Shown: piece by piece, positions 25,417 through 33,878 of the stretch
Layout of the letters: the number at the start of each line of letters is the position of its first letter
Position numbering within the stretch: the stretch's first letter is position 1
DNA from: Salinibacterium sp. UTAS2018
GTDB lineage: Bacteria > Actinomycetota > Actinomycetes > Actinomycetales > Microbacteriaceae
Direction of reading: 5' to 3'
Assembly (NCBI RefSeq): GCF_004118935.1
Contig: NZ_CP035375.1
Location: 2,232,001-2,296,000 of the forward strand
DNA: 64,000 nucleotides
Translations under genes and position numbers: made by a program
The notes under the pieces: model-generated
The model's database searches: none
Seen by the model: the letters and a program-made list of their open reading frames with translations, nothing else
What the model was told of the DNA's origin: nothing

Positions 25417-25908
25417 CTACTCATCGACGCCCGTCAGAATCATGTTCACGAGAGTTCCATCTTCTTCGTTCGTGCCCCACGAGTACTGAACGATCCAGCT
25501 GTCGCTCTCGAGGCCGTACATGACCCCCTCGTCTCCCAGCGAGAATTCAGAGATCATTTCAAAGCCACTCGAGACGAGCGCTTCGTAGCCTGCCTCGGCT
25601 GCCGCGTCGGAGTCCACCTGAATCGTGGCGCTGTAGCCATCGTCGATGCCGAGCGAGAAGAGGATGTTGCCATCGGGGGCGGGAACTTCTGCCGGCCACG
25701 ACTTGGGCAACGATCCTCCGGAACCATCCCCATCAACGTCGACGTCTACTCCCGTAGCGCCCTCAATCGCGTTCTCCACGGTGTCCTCGATGAGGTTATC
25801 GGTGAAGCTCTCGAGGGGGTTGGCGAAGCAACCGGAGAGGGAAAGGCTGAGGCCGGCCGCGATTGCGATGGCGGTTGCGCTTGTCAGCGCGCGCTGTGAG
25901 GTAATCAT
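25417..25908 (-). CDS. Hypothetical lipoprotein
   Basis: The 163-residue protein starts with a lipoprotein signal peptide ending in LSLSLSGC, so it is exported and lipid-anchored. An acidic Asp/Gly/Ser-rich linker (VDVDVDGDGSGG) leads into a small domain with SWPAEVPAPDGNILFSLGID, seen in many actinobacterial lipoproteins of unknown function. It is a single gene facing the LuxR gene. I do not recognise a more specific family. Confidence 0.8.
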   Translation of the reverse strand: MITSQRALTSATAIAIAAGLSLSLSGCFANPLESFTDNLIEDTVENAIEGATGVDVDVDGDGSGGSLPKSWPAEVPAPDGNILFSLGIDDGYSATIQVDSDAAAEAGYEALVSSGFEMISEFSLGDEGVMYGLESDSWIVQYSWGTNEEDGTLVNMILTGVDE

Positions 25909-26003
25909 GTAACCAGTAAAGCCCTCACACCCACGCGAGCGCGTGAGTAGAAACTACCTATCTCTGAGTAATGTCTTCAGGCGCCGGAAGGTAACGTGGA
26001 AGC

Positions 26004-26444
26004 ATGCCGCTAACAGGAGAATACGAACCCAGCACGTCGGAGTGGGCCCGCAACCAGGCCGACGTTTTCGAAGCCAGCAATGGCCACGAAGGCAACCTCA
26101 TGAGAGACATGCCGATCATCGTGCTGACCACGGTTGGTGCCAAGTCTGGCAAGTTGCGCAAGACCGCGCTCATGCGGGTGGAACACGACGGCCGCTATGC
26201 CGTTGTTGCTTCCTTGGGCGGGGCTCCCAAGCATCCGGTCTGGTTCTACAACATCGTTTCCAACCCGCATGTCGAACTGCACGATGTGGGCTTCAAGGGC
26301 GATTTCGAGGCGCGAGAAGTGACCGGCGACGAAAAGGCGCTCTGGTGGGAGCGCGCGGTTGCGGCCTATCCCGATTACGAGGATTACCAAGCCAAGACTG
26401 AGCGCGAGATTCCCGTCTTCGTGTTGGAGCCGATCAGCGCCTAA
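26004..26444 (+). CDS. DDN-like F420-dependent nitroreductase/quinone reductase family protein
   Basis: The 146-residue protein belongs to the deazaflavin (F420)-dependent nitroreductase family, like mycobacterial Ddn. It shows [39 protein letters not shown] and a VEREIPVF-like end ([13 protein letters not shown]). Members use reduced F420 to reduce quinones or similar compounds. It implies that the organism makes F420 or related deazaflavins. A TAACGT box lies exactly six bases before the ATG, so the mRNA is probably leaderless. It is a single gene facing the crcB pair. Confidence 0.88.
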   Translation: MPLTGEYEPSTSEWARNQADVFEASNGHEGNLMRDMPIIVLTTVGAKSGKLRKTALMRVEHDGRYAVVASLGGAPKHPVWFYNIVSNPHVELHDVGFKGDFEAREVTGDEKALWWERAVAAYPDYEDYQAKTEREIPVFVLEPISA

Positions 26445-26481
26445 GCGAGCGGCTGGGTGCTGCGCTCTGACTCAGCTGCAG

Positions 26482-26856
26482 CTACAGCGCCCGCCCGAGC
26501 ATGAGTCCGAGCGCCGCCATCAGCACGGCGACGGCAAGCATGCCGAACGAGTTGAGAATCGCGAGCCACACGCGACTCTCTTGCAGCAGCCGCAGAGTCT
26601 GAAAGCTCGTCGTGCTGAACGCGGTGAAGCCACCCACCATGCCGACGCCAGCGTAGAGGCCAAGCTCTTCGGGCACGAAGTGGCCCGCTGTCATCCCCGT
26701 GATGAGGCCGAACAGAAACGACCCGGTGATGTTGATGATCGACATCGCCACGGGATAGTTGGTGCGGATGCGGCGGTGCACGAATGCATTCACGGCCAGG
26801 CGCAGGGCGGCGCCGAGCCCGCCCGCAACGGTGATGAAGAGCGCTCCGATAATCAT
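26482..26856 (-). CDS. crcB: CrcB/Fluc fluoride channel subunit (canonical)
   Basis: The 124-residue protein has four membrane segments and the Fluc motifs GGLGAALRL, NITGSFLFGLITG and GGFTAFSTTSFQ. These carry the Asn of the pore and the FST segment that lines the fluoride path. It exports fluoride as part of a dual-subunit channel in the plasma membrane. The start at 26856 overlaps the stop of the second crcB gene by four bases. No fluoride riboswitch was recognised upstream of the pair. Confidence 0.9.
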   Translation of the reverse strand: MIIGALFITVAGGLGAALRLAVNAFVHRRIRTNYPVAMSIINITGSFLFGLITGMTAGHFVPEELGLYAGVGMVGGFTAFSTTSFQTLRLLQESRVWLAILNSFGMLAVAVLMAALGLMLGRAL

Positions 26857-27434
26857 CGAACCAACCGTTCGTGCTGGCGAATAATGCGGAACCAACTCTT
26901 CGATGTGAAGACGCCCAGCCACACGGCTCCCGCTCCGGCAATGAGCGTTGCGCTGCCATAAGCAACGGCGAGCAGCACATGATGGCGTTCCGAGACGATC
27001 ACAATGTCGATCGCGAGCTGCGCGTAGCTGGTCAGGGCGCCCAAGAAGCCAACGGCGGTGAGGAGGCGGATGACGCGCATCCGTCTCGATTCTTGGCGTT
27101 CGGCCAAGGTTTGAAGCAGTAACCCGAGCAGAAACGGCCCCGCCACGTTCACGATGATCGTGCCGAGCGAGAGCGTCTCCCAGATCGGGGTTGTCTGCGC
27201 GATGATGAATCGCACTGCCGCACCGAGACCGCCGCCGAGAGCAGCCAGCGCGAGATGCCGGGGGCGGATGCGGATCATCTCGGGCATGCCCACGACGGTG
27301 CGAGTGATCTCGATGTCGCTGTTCATCGGCAAGCGAGCCCGCAGGCGACGTCGCCAGCGGGGGAAGTGCCACGGGCGGCGCACGGGCGCTCGAAGCTCCT
27401 CGGCCTGCGTCCGGTCGTCCGGGGCGTGGGGCAC
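26853..27434 (-). CDS. crcB: CrcB/Fluc fluoride channel subunit (divergent partner)
   Basis: The 193-residue protein has a basic N-terminal extension of about 65 residues (RRPWHFPRWRRRLRARLP) before a CrcB-like domain with GGGLGAAVRFI and NVAGPFLLGLL. The third signature reads VGFLGALTSYAQ, so the FSTF-type Phe box of canonical subunits is missing. Paired crcB genes usually make heterodimeric channels, and one subunit may lose the Phe box. The GTG at 27434 is chosen because GGAGAT lies eight bases in front; an internal ATG at 27326 would give about 157 residues. Confidence 0.8.
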   Translation of the reverse strand: MPHAPDDRTQAEELRAPVRRPWHFPRWRRRLRARLPMNSDIEITRTVVGMPEMIRIRPRHLALAALGGGLGAAVRFIIAQTTPIWETLSLGTIIVNVAGPFLLGLLLQTLAERQESRRMRVIRLLTAVGFLGALTSYAQLAIDIVIVSERHHVLLAVAYGSATLIAGAGAVWLGVFTSKSWFRIIRQHERLVR

Positions 27435-27524
27435 GGTGAGATCTCCGGTCGTTGCGGTGGTTGATGTTAAGCGTAGCGAAAGAAAACCGTACGACTTTGC
27501 CCGAAACAGGCGTACTGTATCCCG

Positions 27525-28883
27525 GTGCACAACATCCTTCGCGGGACAGGGAGCAAGCGAAAACTGGTTCACCCAGCGCAGCTCACTCTTCTCGGGTTTT
27601 TGATTGGTATCGCAGCGGGCACAACCCTGCTGGCGCTACCCATTTCGCGTACCGGTCCGGGTGGCGCAACCCTCGTGGAGGCGTTCTTCACCGCGGTCTC
27701 CGCGATGTGTGTGACCGGCCACGTGATCGTCGATACGTCGACCTACTGGACGGGCTTTGGCCAGGTCGTCATCATGGTGCTGATCCAGGTCGGCGGCTTC
27801 GGCGTCATGACCTTCGCCTCCATCATCGGTATCGCGGTTGTGCGAAGACTGTCGCTGCGTTCGCGCATTACGGCCGCCGCCGAAACCAAAAACGTGGGCT
27901 TTGGAGACGTGCGCAGCCTCGTTCTTGGTGTGCTCAAGATTTCGCTCGTCATCGAGGGCGTCGGCGCACTCATCCTCTTCTTCTGGTTTTTGCTGCGCTA
28001 TGGCTACAGCGTGGGGGAGGCGGCGTGGTTTGCACTCTTCCACGCGGTGTCGTCGTTCAACAACGCGGGCTTTGCGCTCTTCAGCGACAACATGATCTCG
28101 TTCGTTGACGACCCGGTGGTCTCACTCACACTGTGCGCCGAGATCATCCTGGGCGGCCTCGGCTTTCCCGTGATCGTTCAACTGCTGCGCTTTGGGGGTA
28201 ACCGCCTCAAGTGGAGCATGAACACGCGCATCGTTCTCGCGGCGACTCCGCTGCTGCTGGTCGCTGGCGCCGCCTACATCACCCTCATCGAATGGAACAA
28301 CCCCGCCACCCTCGGCCCGCTCGACTGGCCTGCCAAGCTTTTGGCGGGCTTCTTTCAGTCGGTCCAAACTCGCACCGCTGGCTTCAACAGCGTCGATATC
28401 GGCGCCATGAGTGAAGCAACACAGTTCGGGATGACCGCGCTCATGTTCATCGGCGGCGGCCCCGCCGGCACTGCCGGCGGCATCAAGGTGACGACCTTCG
28501 CGGTGCTGTTCTTCATCCTCCTTGCGGAGGTCCGCGGAGACGGCGTCGTGAATGTCTTCGGCAAGCGACTGTCGCGCGCCGTGCACCGCCAGGCGATCGC
28601 GGTGGTCTTGCTCTCGGTCGGCGTCGTCGCGACATCCACCGTCACGATCATGCTGCTCTCCGGGTTGCCGTTGAGCCCCGTGCTGTTCGAAACAGTATCG
28701 GCCTTCGGCACCGTCGGTCTCTCGGAGGGCATCACGCCCGAGCTGCCCGTGGCCGCGCAACTTATCTTGGCCGTGCTCATGTTCGTGGGCCGCCTTGGCC
28801 CCATCGGTTTTGCTACCGCGCTCGCTCTGCGTGAGCGCGCTGTCCTGTATGAACTTCCCAAAGAAAGGCCGATCATTGGCTAA
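27525..28883 (+). CDS. trkH: TrkH/KtrB-type potassium uptake membrane protein
   Basis: The 452-residue protein has four repeated membrane-pore-membrane units with selectivity loops (AVSAMCVTGHVIVDTSTYW; HAVSSFNNAGFALFSDN; QTRTAGFNSVDIG; SAFGTVGLSEG), the hallmark of Trk/Ktr potassium translocators. The start is a GTG at 27525 (VHNILRG), with a TACTGT -10 box six bases upstream, pointing to a leaderless mRNA. The regulatory subunit gene overlaps its end by eight bases. The pair forms a complete potassium uptake system. Confidence 0.93.
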   Translation: MHNILRGTGSKRKLVHPAQLTLLGFLIGIAAGTTLLALPISRTGPGGATLVEAFFTAVSAMCVTGHVIVDTSTYWTGFGQVVIMVLIQVGGFGVMTFASIIGIAVVRRLSLRSRITAAAETKNVGFGDVRSLVLGVLKISLVIEGVGALILFFWFLLRYGYSVGEAAWFALFHAVSSFNNAGFALFSDNMISFVDDPVVSLTLCAEIILGGLGFPVIVQLLRFGGNRLKWSMNTRIVLAATPLLLVAGAAYITLIEWNNPATLGPLDWPAKLLAGFFQSVQTRTAGFNSVDIGAMSEATQFGMTALMFIGGGPAGTAGGIKVTTFAVLFFILLAEVRGDGVVNVFGKRLSRAVHRQAIAVVLLSVGVVATSTVTIMLLSGLPLSPVLFETVSAFGTVGLSEGITPELPVAAQLILAVLMFVGRLGPIGFATALALRERAVLYELPKERPIIG

Positions 28884-29574
28884 ATTGCGTATGTTCTCTG
28901 GTTCGGATGCCGCTACCGTGGCCGCAGCAGATTCTGTGGCGGTCATCGGGTTGGGGCGTTTCGGTCGCGCTCTGGCGCTGGAGCTGATGGCTAACGGCAC
29001 CGAGGTGCTCGGCATCGATCTGGATGAGTCGATCGTGCAAGAACTCAACGGGCAACTCACTCACGTGGTCGCCGCTGACTCTACCCGCGAGGAGGTGCTG
29101 CAGCAGTTGGCGGTGCCCGAGTTCGATCGTGTGGTCGTGGCGATCGGCAGTGACATTCAGGCGAGCATCCTGACGACGTCGTTGCTGTTGCGATACAACG
29201 TGGCGCACGTCTGGGCCAAGGCCGTCAGCGATGCCCACGGCACGATTCTCGAGCAGCTCGGCGTGGGGCACGTGATCTACCCCGAGAAGGAAATGGGGCG
29301 TCGCGTTGCTCACCTCGTGCGGGGATCGATGCAGGACTACCTCGAGATCGGCGATAACTTCTCACTCGTCAAGATGGCGCCGCCCGCCGCGATTATCGGC
29401 AAGACACTGGGGGAGTCGCGGGTGCGATCAACGGCGGGAGTCACGGTTACGGCTGTTCGCCCGCTCGGCGGCACCTGGACCTACACCGACGAGAAAACCG
29501 TCATTGCCGCCGACGACACCATTCTCGTTTCGGGCCCGACCAACAAGGCCGAAGCCTTCAGCTTGCGCCGCTAG
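28876..29574 (+). CDS. trkA: TrkA/KtrA-type potassium channel regulatory subunit
   Basis: The 232-residue cytosolic protein has an RCK-N Rossmann domain (SVAVIGLGRFGRALALELM, GIDLDESIVQELNG, VAADSTREEVLQQL) and a C-terminal RCK-C domain (PPAAIIGKTLGESRVRSTAG). It binds nucleotides and gates the TrkH subunit. The TTG at 28876 (LAKLRMFSGSD) is preferred because AAAGAAAGG lies at ribosome-binding distance; the ATG at 28891 lacks one. The start region overlaps the trkH stop by eight bases, so translation is coupled. Confidence 0.9.
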   Translation: MAKLRMFSGSDAATVAAADSVAVIGLGRFGRALALELMANGTEVLGIDLDESIVQELNGQLTHVVAADSTREEVLQQLAVPEFDRVVVAIGSDIQASILTTSLLLRYNVAHVWAKAVSDAHGTILEQLGVGHVIYPEKEMGRRVAHLVRGSMQDYLEIGDNFSLVKMAPPAAIIGKTLGESRVRSTAGVTVTAVRPLGGTWTYTDEKTVIAADDTILVSGPTNKAEAFSLRR

Positions 29575-29647
29575 AGCGCGACGCAGCGTTTGCGCCGCTA
29601 GGCGCGGGGTTCCGGACGCAGCAGCAGAGCAGCACAGCGGCCTCTCG

Positions 29648-30292
29648 CTAGCGCAGCGAGCTCAACCAGATTTCGCAGAGTGCCTGCCACGCTTCCGCCG
29701 GCGTTCCCTCGGCGAGGCCAAGCCCGTGCTTGCCGTCGGAGAACACGTGCAGTTCGTGGCGTACGCCCGCCGCCGCCAACGCTGCGGCAAGCGGGTAGGA
29801 GTGTTCTCCGACCGGAACCGGCGCGTCAGCAGCCGTATGCCAGATGAACATGGGTGGAGTAGCGGGCGTCACCAACAACTCAATCGAGGTGTCTTGGCGG
29901 AGGTAGTCGTTGGCATCCAGCCCGATGAGTTCTTCGCGAGACCCGGCGTGCGTGGGTGTCACCATGCTGACCACGGGGTAGCCGAGCACGGCGAAGTCGG
30001 GGCGTTCGTTGTCTTGTGCGACGGGCGCGACGGCGGCGTGGCCGGCCAAATGGCCGCCGGCGGAGAAGCCCAAAACGCCCACGAGCGGGGCCCCTAGCGC
30101 ACGTTCCTTCGCAATTTCAGACTGAATTGCCAGCAACGGGGCGGGATGCTTCGTGCTCACGGGGTACTCCACGACGCGAGCATTCCAACCGATTGAGCGC
30201 AACCAGGCAGCAACCGGCTCGCCTTCGTGGGGTGCGAGGTGCGAATACCCTCCACCGGGGAGAACGAGAATTGTGGGGAGGTGTGCAGCCAT
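29648..30292 (-). CDS. Alpha/beta hydrolase (esterase/acetyl-xylan-esterase-like)
   Basis: The 214-residue protein has an HGG-like oxyanion strand (ILVLPGGGYSHLAPHEGEP), nucleophile elbow GFSAGGHLAGH, an Asp in WHTAADAPVPVGEHS and a His in SDGKHGLGLA, so the catalytic triad is complete. It resembles BD-FAE/Axe-type carbohydrate esterases. No signal peptide is seen. A TACAGT box (30299-30304, minus strand) stands exactly six bases before the ATG, suggesting a leaderless transcript. It is a single gene; the substrate is unknown. Confidence 0.85.
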   Translation of the reverse strand: MAAHLPTILVLPGGGYSHLAPHEGEPVAAWLRSIGWNARVVEYPVSTKHPAPLLAIQSEIAKERALGAPLVGVLGFSAGGHLAGHAAVAPVAQDNERPDFAVLGYPVVSMVTPTHAGSREELIGLDANDYLRQDTSIELLVTPATPPMFIWHTAADAPVPVGEHSYPLAAALAAAGVRHELHVFSDGKHGLGLAEGTPAEAWQALCEIWLSSLR

Positions 30293-30377
30293 TACTTAAC
30301 TGTAAATTGTGCAAGACATTTCGGTGGAATCAACGCACGTGCGAGCGAAAATGCTTCAATCGGCCTAGTGTCTGTAC

Positions 30378-32045
30378 ATGGCAGATTTGTTTGACGGATA
30401 CACATCAAGCGCCTCCAAACGCACCGGACCAGCCGCGTGGGATGAGATGTTCTCTGCCGATAGCGAGATACGTCGCCCCTACCGCGAGATCCATGACGCG
30501 CTGGCGCAAATGACGCAGGAAGAACTGCGCGGACGTACTGAAGCACTCGCCGACAGTTACCTCGCCCAGGGCGTTACCTTCGACTTCGCTGGCGAAGAGA
30601 GACCCTTTCCTCTGGATGCAGTTCCCAGAGTTATTGACCTCTCCGAGTGGAAACAGGTGGAGTCGGGAATCAAGCAGCGCGTTCGAGCGCTCGAGGCATT
30701 CCTGGCCGACATTTACGGGCCCCAGAATGCGATCAAAGATGGTGTGATTCCGGCTCGGATGATCACCTCATCCAGCCACTTCCATCGTCAAGCGGCGGGA
30801 ATCGACCCCGCGAATGGCGTTCGCATTCAGGTCAGCGGTATCGACCTCATCCGCGACGAAGTGGGTGCGTGGCGCGTTCTCGAAGACAACGTGCGCGTGC
30901 CCAGTGGTGTGAGTTACGTGATCTCGAACCGTCGAGTCATGGCCCAAACGCTTCCCGAGTTGTTTGTCTCGATGCGGGTTCGCCCCGTCGGCGACTACCC
31001 CCACAAGCTGCTGCAGGCTCTGCGTGCCAGTGCGCCGGGCGGCGTGGATGAACCCAACGTCGTTGTGCTCACTCCGGGTGTCTACAACTCGGCGTACTTC
31101 GAGCACACGCTGCTCGCTCGTCTCATGGGCGTTGAGCTCGTGGAGGGTCGAGACCTGTTCTGCTCCGGCGGTCGAGTCTGGATGCGCACCACGGCCGGTC
31201 CCACCAGGGTCGACGTGATTTACCGCCGGGTTGACGATGAGTTCCTCGACCCGCTGCAGTTCCGTGCCGACTCCATGTTGGGTAGCCCCGGCATGATGCT
31301 CGCGGCTCGCCTCGGAAATGTGACGATCGCCAACGCGGTCGGAAACGGCGTCGCCGACGACAAGCTCGTCTACACGTACCTGCCTGATCTCATTGAGTAC
31401 TACCTCGGCGAGAAGGCGATCATCCCCAACGTCGACACCTGGCGTCTTGAAGATCCGGGGGCGCTCGAAGAAGTGCTCGACCGGCTCGATGAGCTCGTCG
31501 TGAAGCCTGTGGATGGCTCCGGCGGTAAGGGACTGGTCATCGGCCCCGCCGCAACGAAGCCAGAGTTGGAGACACTGCGCAAGCAGCTTCTCAAAGACCC
31601 GCGGGGCTGGATCGCGCAGCCCGTGGTTCAGCTTTCGACAATCCCCACCGTGATTGATGACGGCATGCGCCCGCGTCACGCCGACCTTCGCCCCTTCGCC
31701 GTCAACGACGGAAATGATGTCTGGGTGCTGCCGGGTGGTCTCACTCGCGTCGCGCTGCCCGAGGGCCAGCTCGTCGTCAACAGCTCGCAAGGTGGCGGCT
31801 CGAAAGACACGTGGGTGGTGGGCCGCGAGAAGGTCGCCGAATCCGACAGCACCGTGCAGGGGCTCGTCGAGCGTCAGGCCGATACGGAGGCGATCTCCGT
31901 CATCACGCCCGAGATGTTGCTCGAAGCGGGTATTCACGAGGACCACGCTGAAGATCAAGACAGCACGCGAACGCTCACTCAGCGTCAACGTCAAGAAGAG
32001 CAACAACAGCAGAGTGTCGACACCGAGGGAGGTCAATCATGCTGA
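30378..32045 (+). CDS. Circularly permuted ATP-grasp type 2 protein
   Basis: The 555-residue protein is a circularly permuted ATP-grasp ligase-like protein (DUF404/DUF407 region), with VLEDNVRVPSGVSYVISNR, YFEHTLLARLMGVELVEG, LVVKPVDGSGGKGLVIGP and a late LRPFAVNDGNDVWVLPGGLT. ATP-grasp enzymes join a carboxylate to an amine. It heads an operon with an alpha-E protein and a transglutaminase-like protein, a known but biochemically little-studied set predicted to make or modify peptides. A TAGTGT box six bases before the ATG suggests a leaderless mRNA. The C terminus is Gln-rich (RQRQEEQQQQS). Confidence 0.92.
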   Translation: MADLFDGYTSSASKRTGPAAWDEMFSADSEIRRPYREIHDALAQMTQEELRGRTEALADSYLAQGVTFDFAGEERPFPLDAVPRVIDLSEWKQVESGIKQRVRALEAFLADIYGPQNAIKDGVIPARMITSSSHFHRQAAGIDPANGVRIQVSGIDLIRDEVGAWRVLEDNVRVPSGVSYVISNRRVMAQTLPELFVSMRVRPVGDYPHKLLQALRASAPGGVDEPNVVVLTPGVYNSAYFEHTLLARLMGVELVEGRDLFCSGGRVWMRTTAGPTRVDVIYRRVDDEFLDPLQFRADSMLGSPGMMLAARLGNVTIANAVGNGVADDKLVYTYLPDLIEYYLGEKAIIPNVDTWRLEDPGALEEVLDRLDELVVKPVDGSGGKGLVIGPAATKPELETLRKQLLKDPRGWIAQPVVQLSTIPTVIDDGMRPRHADLRPFAVNDGNDVWVLPGGLTRVALPEGQLVVNSSQGGGSKDTWVVGREKVAESDSTVQGLVERQADTEAISVITPEMLLEAGIHEDHAEDQDSTRTLTQRQRQEEQQQQSVDTEGGQSC

Positions 32046-32971
32046 GCCGCATCGCAGAATCACTGTTTTGGATCGGTCGCTACATTGAGCGCGCCGACGG
32101 TACCGCACGCATCCTCGATGTTCACCTTCAGCTGCTTCTCGAAGATCCCTGGATTGAAGAGGATGACGCCTGCCGTGCGCTCCTGAGCGTGATGGGTAGT
32201 GAGGCCCCGGCCGACGTCACGCTCACTCGCGGTGACGTGCTCTCGATCCTCGCGGTCGACCGCACCGAACCGGCCTCGATCGCCTATTCGCTCGGCGCCG
32301 CTCGAGAGAACGCACGTCGTGCTCGCGAGATCGTGTCGACCGAACTGTGGGAGTGCCTCAACACCACCCAGACGCGGATGCCGCGCCGCATTTCTGGAGA
32401 CAAAGTCGCCGACTTCTTCTCTTGGGTGCGCGAGCGCTCCGCTCTTGCCGTCGGCATCGTGGAGTCCGCGACGAGCCGGGACGAAGCCTGGCAGTTCTTC
32501 ACCCTCGGTCGCAGCCTCGAGCGTGCGGACATGACCGCACGACTCTTGGCGACGCGAAGCCTCACCGAAGCGAGTGGTCCGTCGTGGACCACGATTCTGC
32601 GGTCGTGTGGCGCGTACGAGCCGTACTTGCGCACCTACCGCGGTGTGCCGAGCGCGAGCAATGCCGCCGAATTCTTGTTGCTCGATCGACTGTTCCCACG
32701 CAGCATCCTCTTCTCCGTTTCTCGGGCCGAGGACTGCATGCGTGAGCTTGAGCCTCACCGCATGAACCGTGTCGGCGTGAACGATAATGCGCAGCGTCTG
32801 CTGGGCAAGATTCGCAGTGAGCTTGAGTACCGGCCGATCGCCGAAATTTTGGATGACCTGCCTCACCACATGGATCGAGTGCAGGCAGCAACGAGTGCGG
32901 CTTCGGAGGCAGTGCGTCATCGCTACTTCCCCACGAATGCCGCTCCCGAGTGGGTTGGAGAGGTCTCATGA
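32039..32971 (+). CDS. Alpha-E domain-containing protein (DUF403)
   Basis: The 310-residue all-helical protein starts MLSRIAESLFWIGRYIERAD, the hallmark of the alpha-E family, and has repeats of the ERADMTARLL type, with LDRLFPRSILFSVSRAEDC later on. Its function is unknown; it always occurs next to the ATP-grasp protein and often a transglutaminase. The start overlaps the ATP-grasp gene by seven bases, and the end overlaps the transglutaminase start by four. Confidence 0.92.
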   Translation: MLSRIAESLFWIGRYIERADGTARILDVHLQLLLEDPWIEEDDACRALLSVMGSEAPADVTLTRGDVLSILAVDRTEPASIAYSLGAARENARRAREIVSTELWECLNTTQTRMPRRISGDKVADFFSWVRERSALAVGIVESATSRDEAWQFFTLGRSLERADMTARLLATRSLTEASGPSWTTILRSCGAYEPYLRTYRGVPSASNAAEFLLLDRLFPRSILFSVSRAEDCMRELEPHRMNRVGVNDNAQRLLGKIRSELEYRPIAEILDDLPHHMDRVQAATSAASEAVRHRYFPTNAAPEWVGEVS

Positions 32972-33816
32972 AGCGTCTACGGATCGTCCATTCCACCGGT
33001 TTCAGTTACGGCGGAGAAGTTACGGCGTCGTACAACGAGGCCCGAATGCTGCCCGCCAGCGTCGAGAGTCAACTGGTGCTGTTCTCCAACCTCGACATTC
33101 TGCCGCTCTCGAGTCAGAGCAACTATGTCGACTACTGGGGTTCGCGGGTTGCCTCGTTCGAGGTGCTGACGGGCCACAAAGAGTTGTCACTGACGGCCAC
33201 GAGCCTCGTTGAGGTTCATGAGCGCGAGCACGAGTCGGAGTGCATGTCGTGGGCCGACCTGCATGCGGCCGCCGAGCTCTCAATGGATGCGGTTGAAAAC
33301 CTCAGCCAGACGCGTCGCACCGAGCCGCCGAAAGAGGTCGTCGCACTCGCGAAAGATATTGCCGCGAAGTCGGATGACGCGTGCGAGAGCGCGCTCGAAA
33401 TCTCAAAGGCCATCGGTAACGCCATCGAGTACATGAGCGGCGTCACGGGAGTGGCAACGACTGCGACAGAAGCGTGGACCGGGGGCAAGGGTGTCTGCCA
33501 AGACATCGCTCACCTGGCGCTCGGCGCTCTGCGTTCGGTCGGCATCCCGGCTCGCTACGTGTCTGGTTACCTTCACCCCAAACCGGATGCCGCTATCGGC
33601 GAGAAGGTTACGGGCGAATCCCATGCGTGGATCGAGTGGTTCTGCGCTGGGCAGTGGCGCGGCTATGACCCCACGAACCTCATCGACATTGGCGATCGTC
33701 ATGTGCTGGTGGGTCGCGGTCGCGACTACAACGACGTGCCGCCGCTCCGTGGTGTGTACGCGGGGCCGTTCGGTTCAAAGCTGTTCGTGAGCGTGGAGAT
33801 CACTCGCGAGGCCTAA
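32968..33816 (+). CDS. Transglutaminase-like cysteine protease family protein
   Basis: The 282-residue protein has an N-terminal beta domain (MKRLRIVHSTGFSYGGEV) and a transglutaminase core with catalytic Cys (GGKGVCQDIAHLALGALRS), His (GESHAWIEWF) and Asp (YDPTNLIDIGDRH). Members of this family in such operons are thought to cleave or cross-link the peptide made by the ATP-grasp partner. The ATG overlaps the alpha-E stop (ATGA). A strong terminator follows. Confidence 0.9.
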   Translation: MKRLRIVHSTGFSYGGEVTASYNEARMLPASVESQLVLFSNLDILPLSSQSNYVDYWGSRVASFEVLTGHKELSLTATSLVEVHEREHESECMSWADLHAAAELSMDAVENLSQTRRTEPPKEVVALAKDIAAKSDDACESALEISKAIGNAIEYMSGVTGVATTATEAWTGGKGVCQDIAHLALGALRSVGIPARYVSGYLHPKPDAAIGEKVTGESHAWIEWFCAGQWRGYDPTNLIDIGDRHVLVGRGRDYNDVPPLRGVYAGPFGSKLFVSVEITREA

Positions 33817-33837
33817 GCGGCCATAAGCGATAACGAC

Positions 33838-33874
33838 AGAGAGGGGCGGATGCTGCGAGCATCCGCCCCTCTCT
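33838..33874. terminator. Bidirectional terminator after the transglutaminase gene
   Basis: Arms 33838-33854 (AGAGAGGGGCGGATGCT) and 33858-33874 form a perfect 17-bp stem with a three-base loop, five bases before the stop of the convergent MFS gene. Confidence 0.9.
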
Positions 33875-33878
33875 GCGC

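Noticed and set aside
25932..25945. Perfect inverted repeat CACGCGAGCGCGTG upstream of the lipoprotein gene
   Set aside because: Short, fully G/C-alternating and common by chance at this GC; no T tract and no clear promoter relation, so not called as operator or terminator.
27435..27524. Possible fluoride riboswitch before the crcB pair
   Set aside because: The 90-base space shows no crcB-motif consensus or pseudoknot core; only a ribosome-binding site and the trkH promoter are seen.
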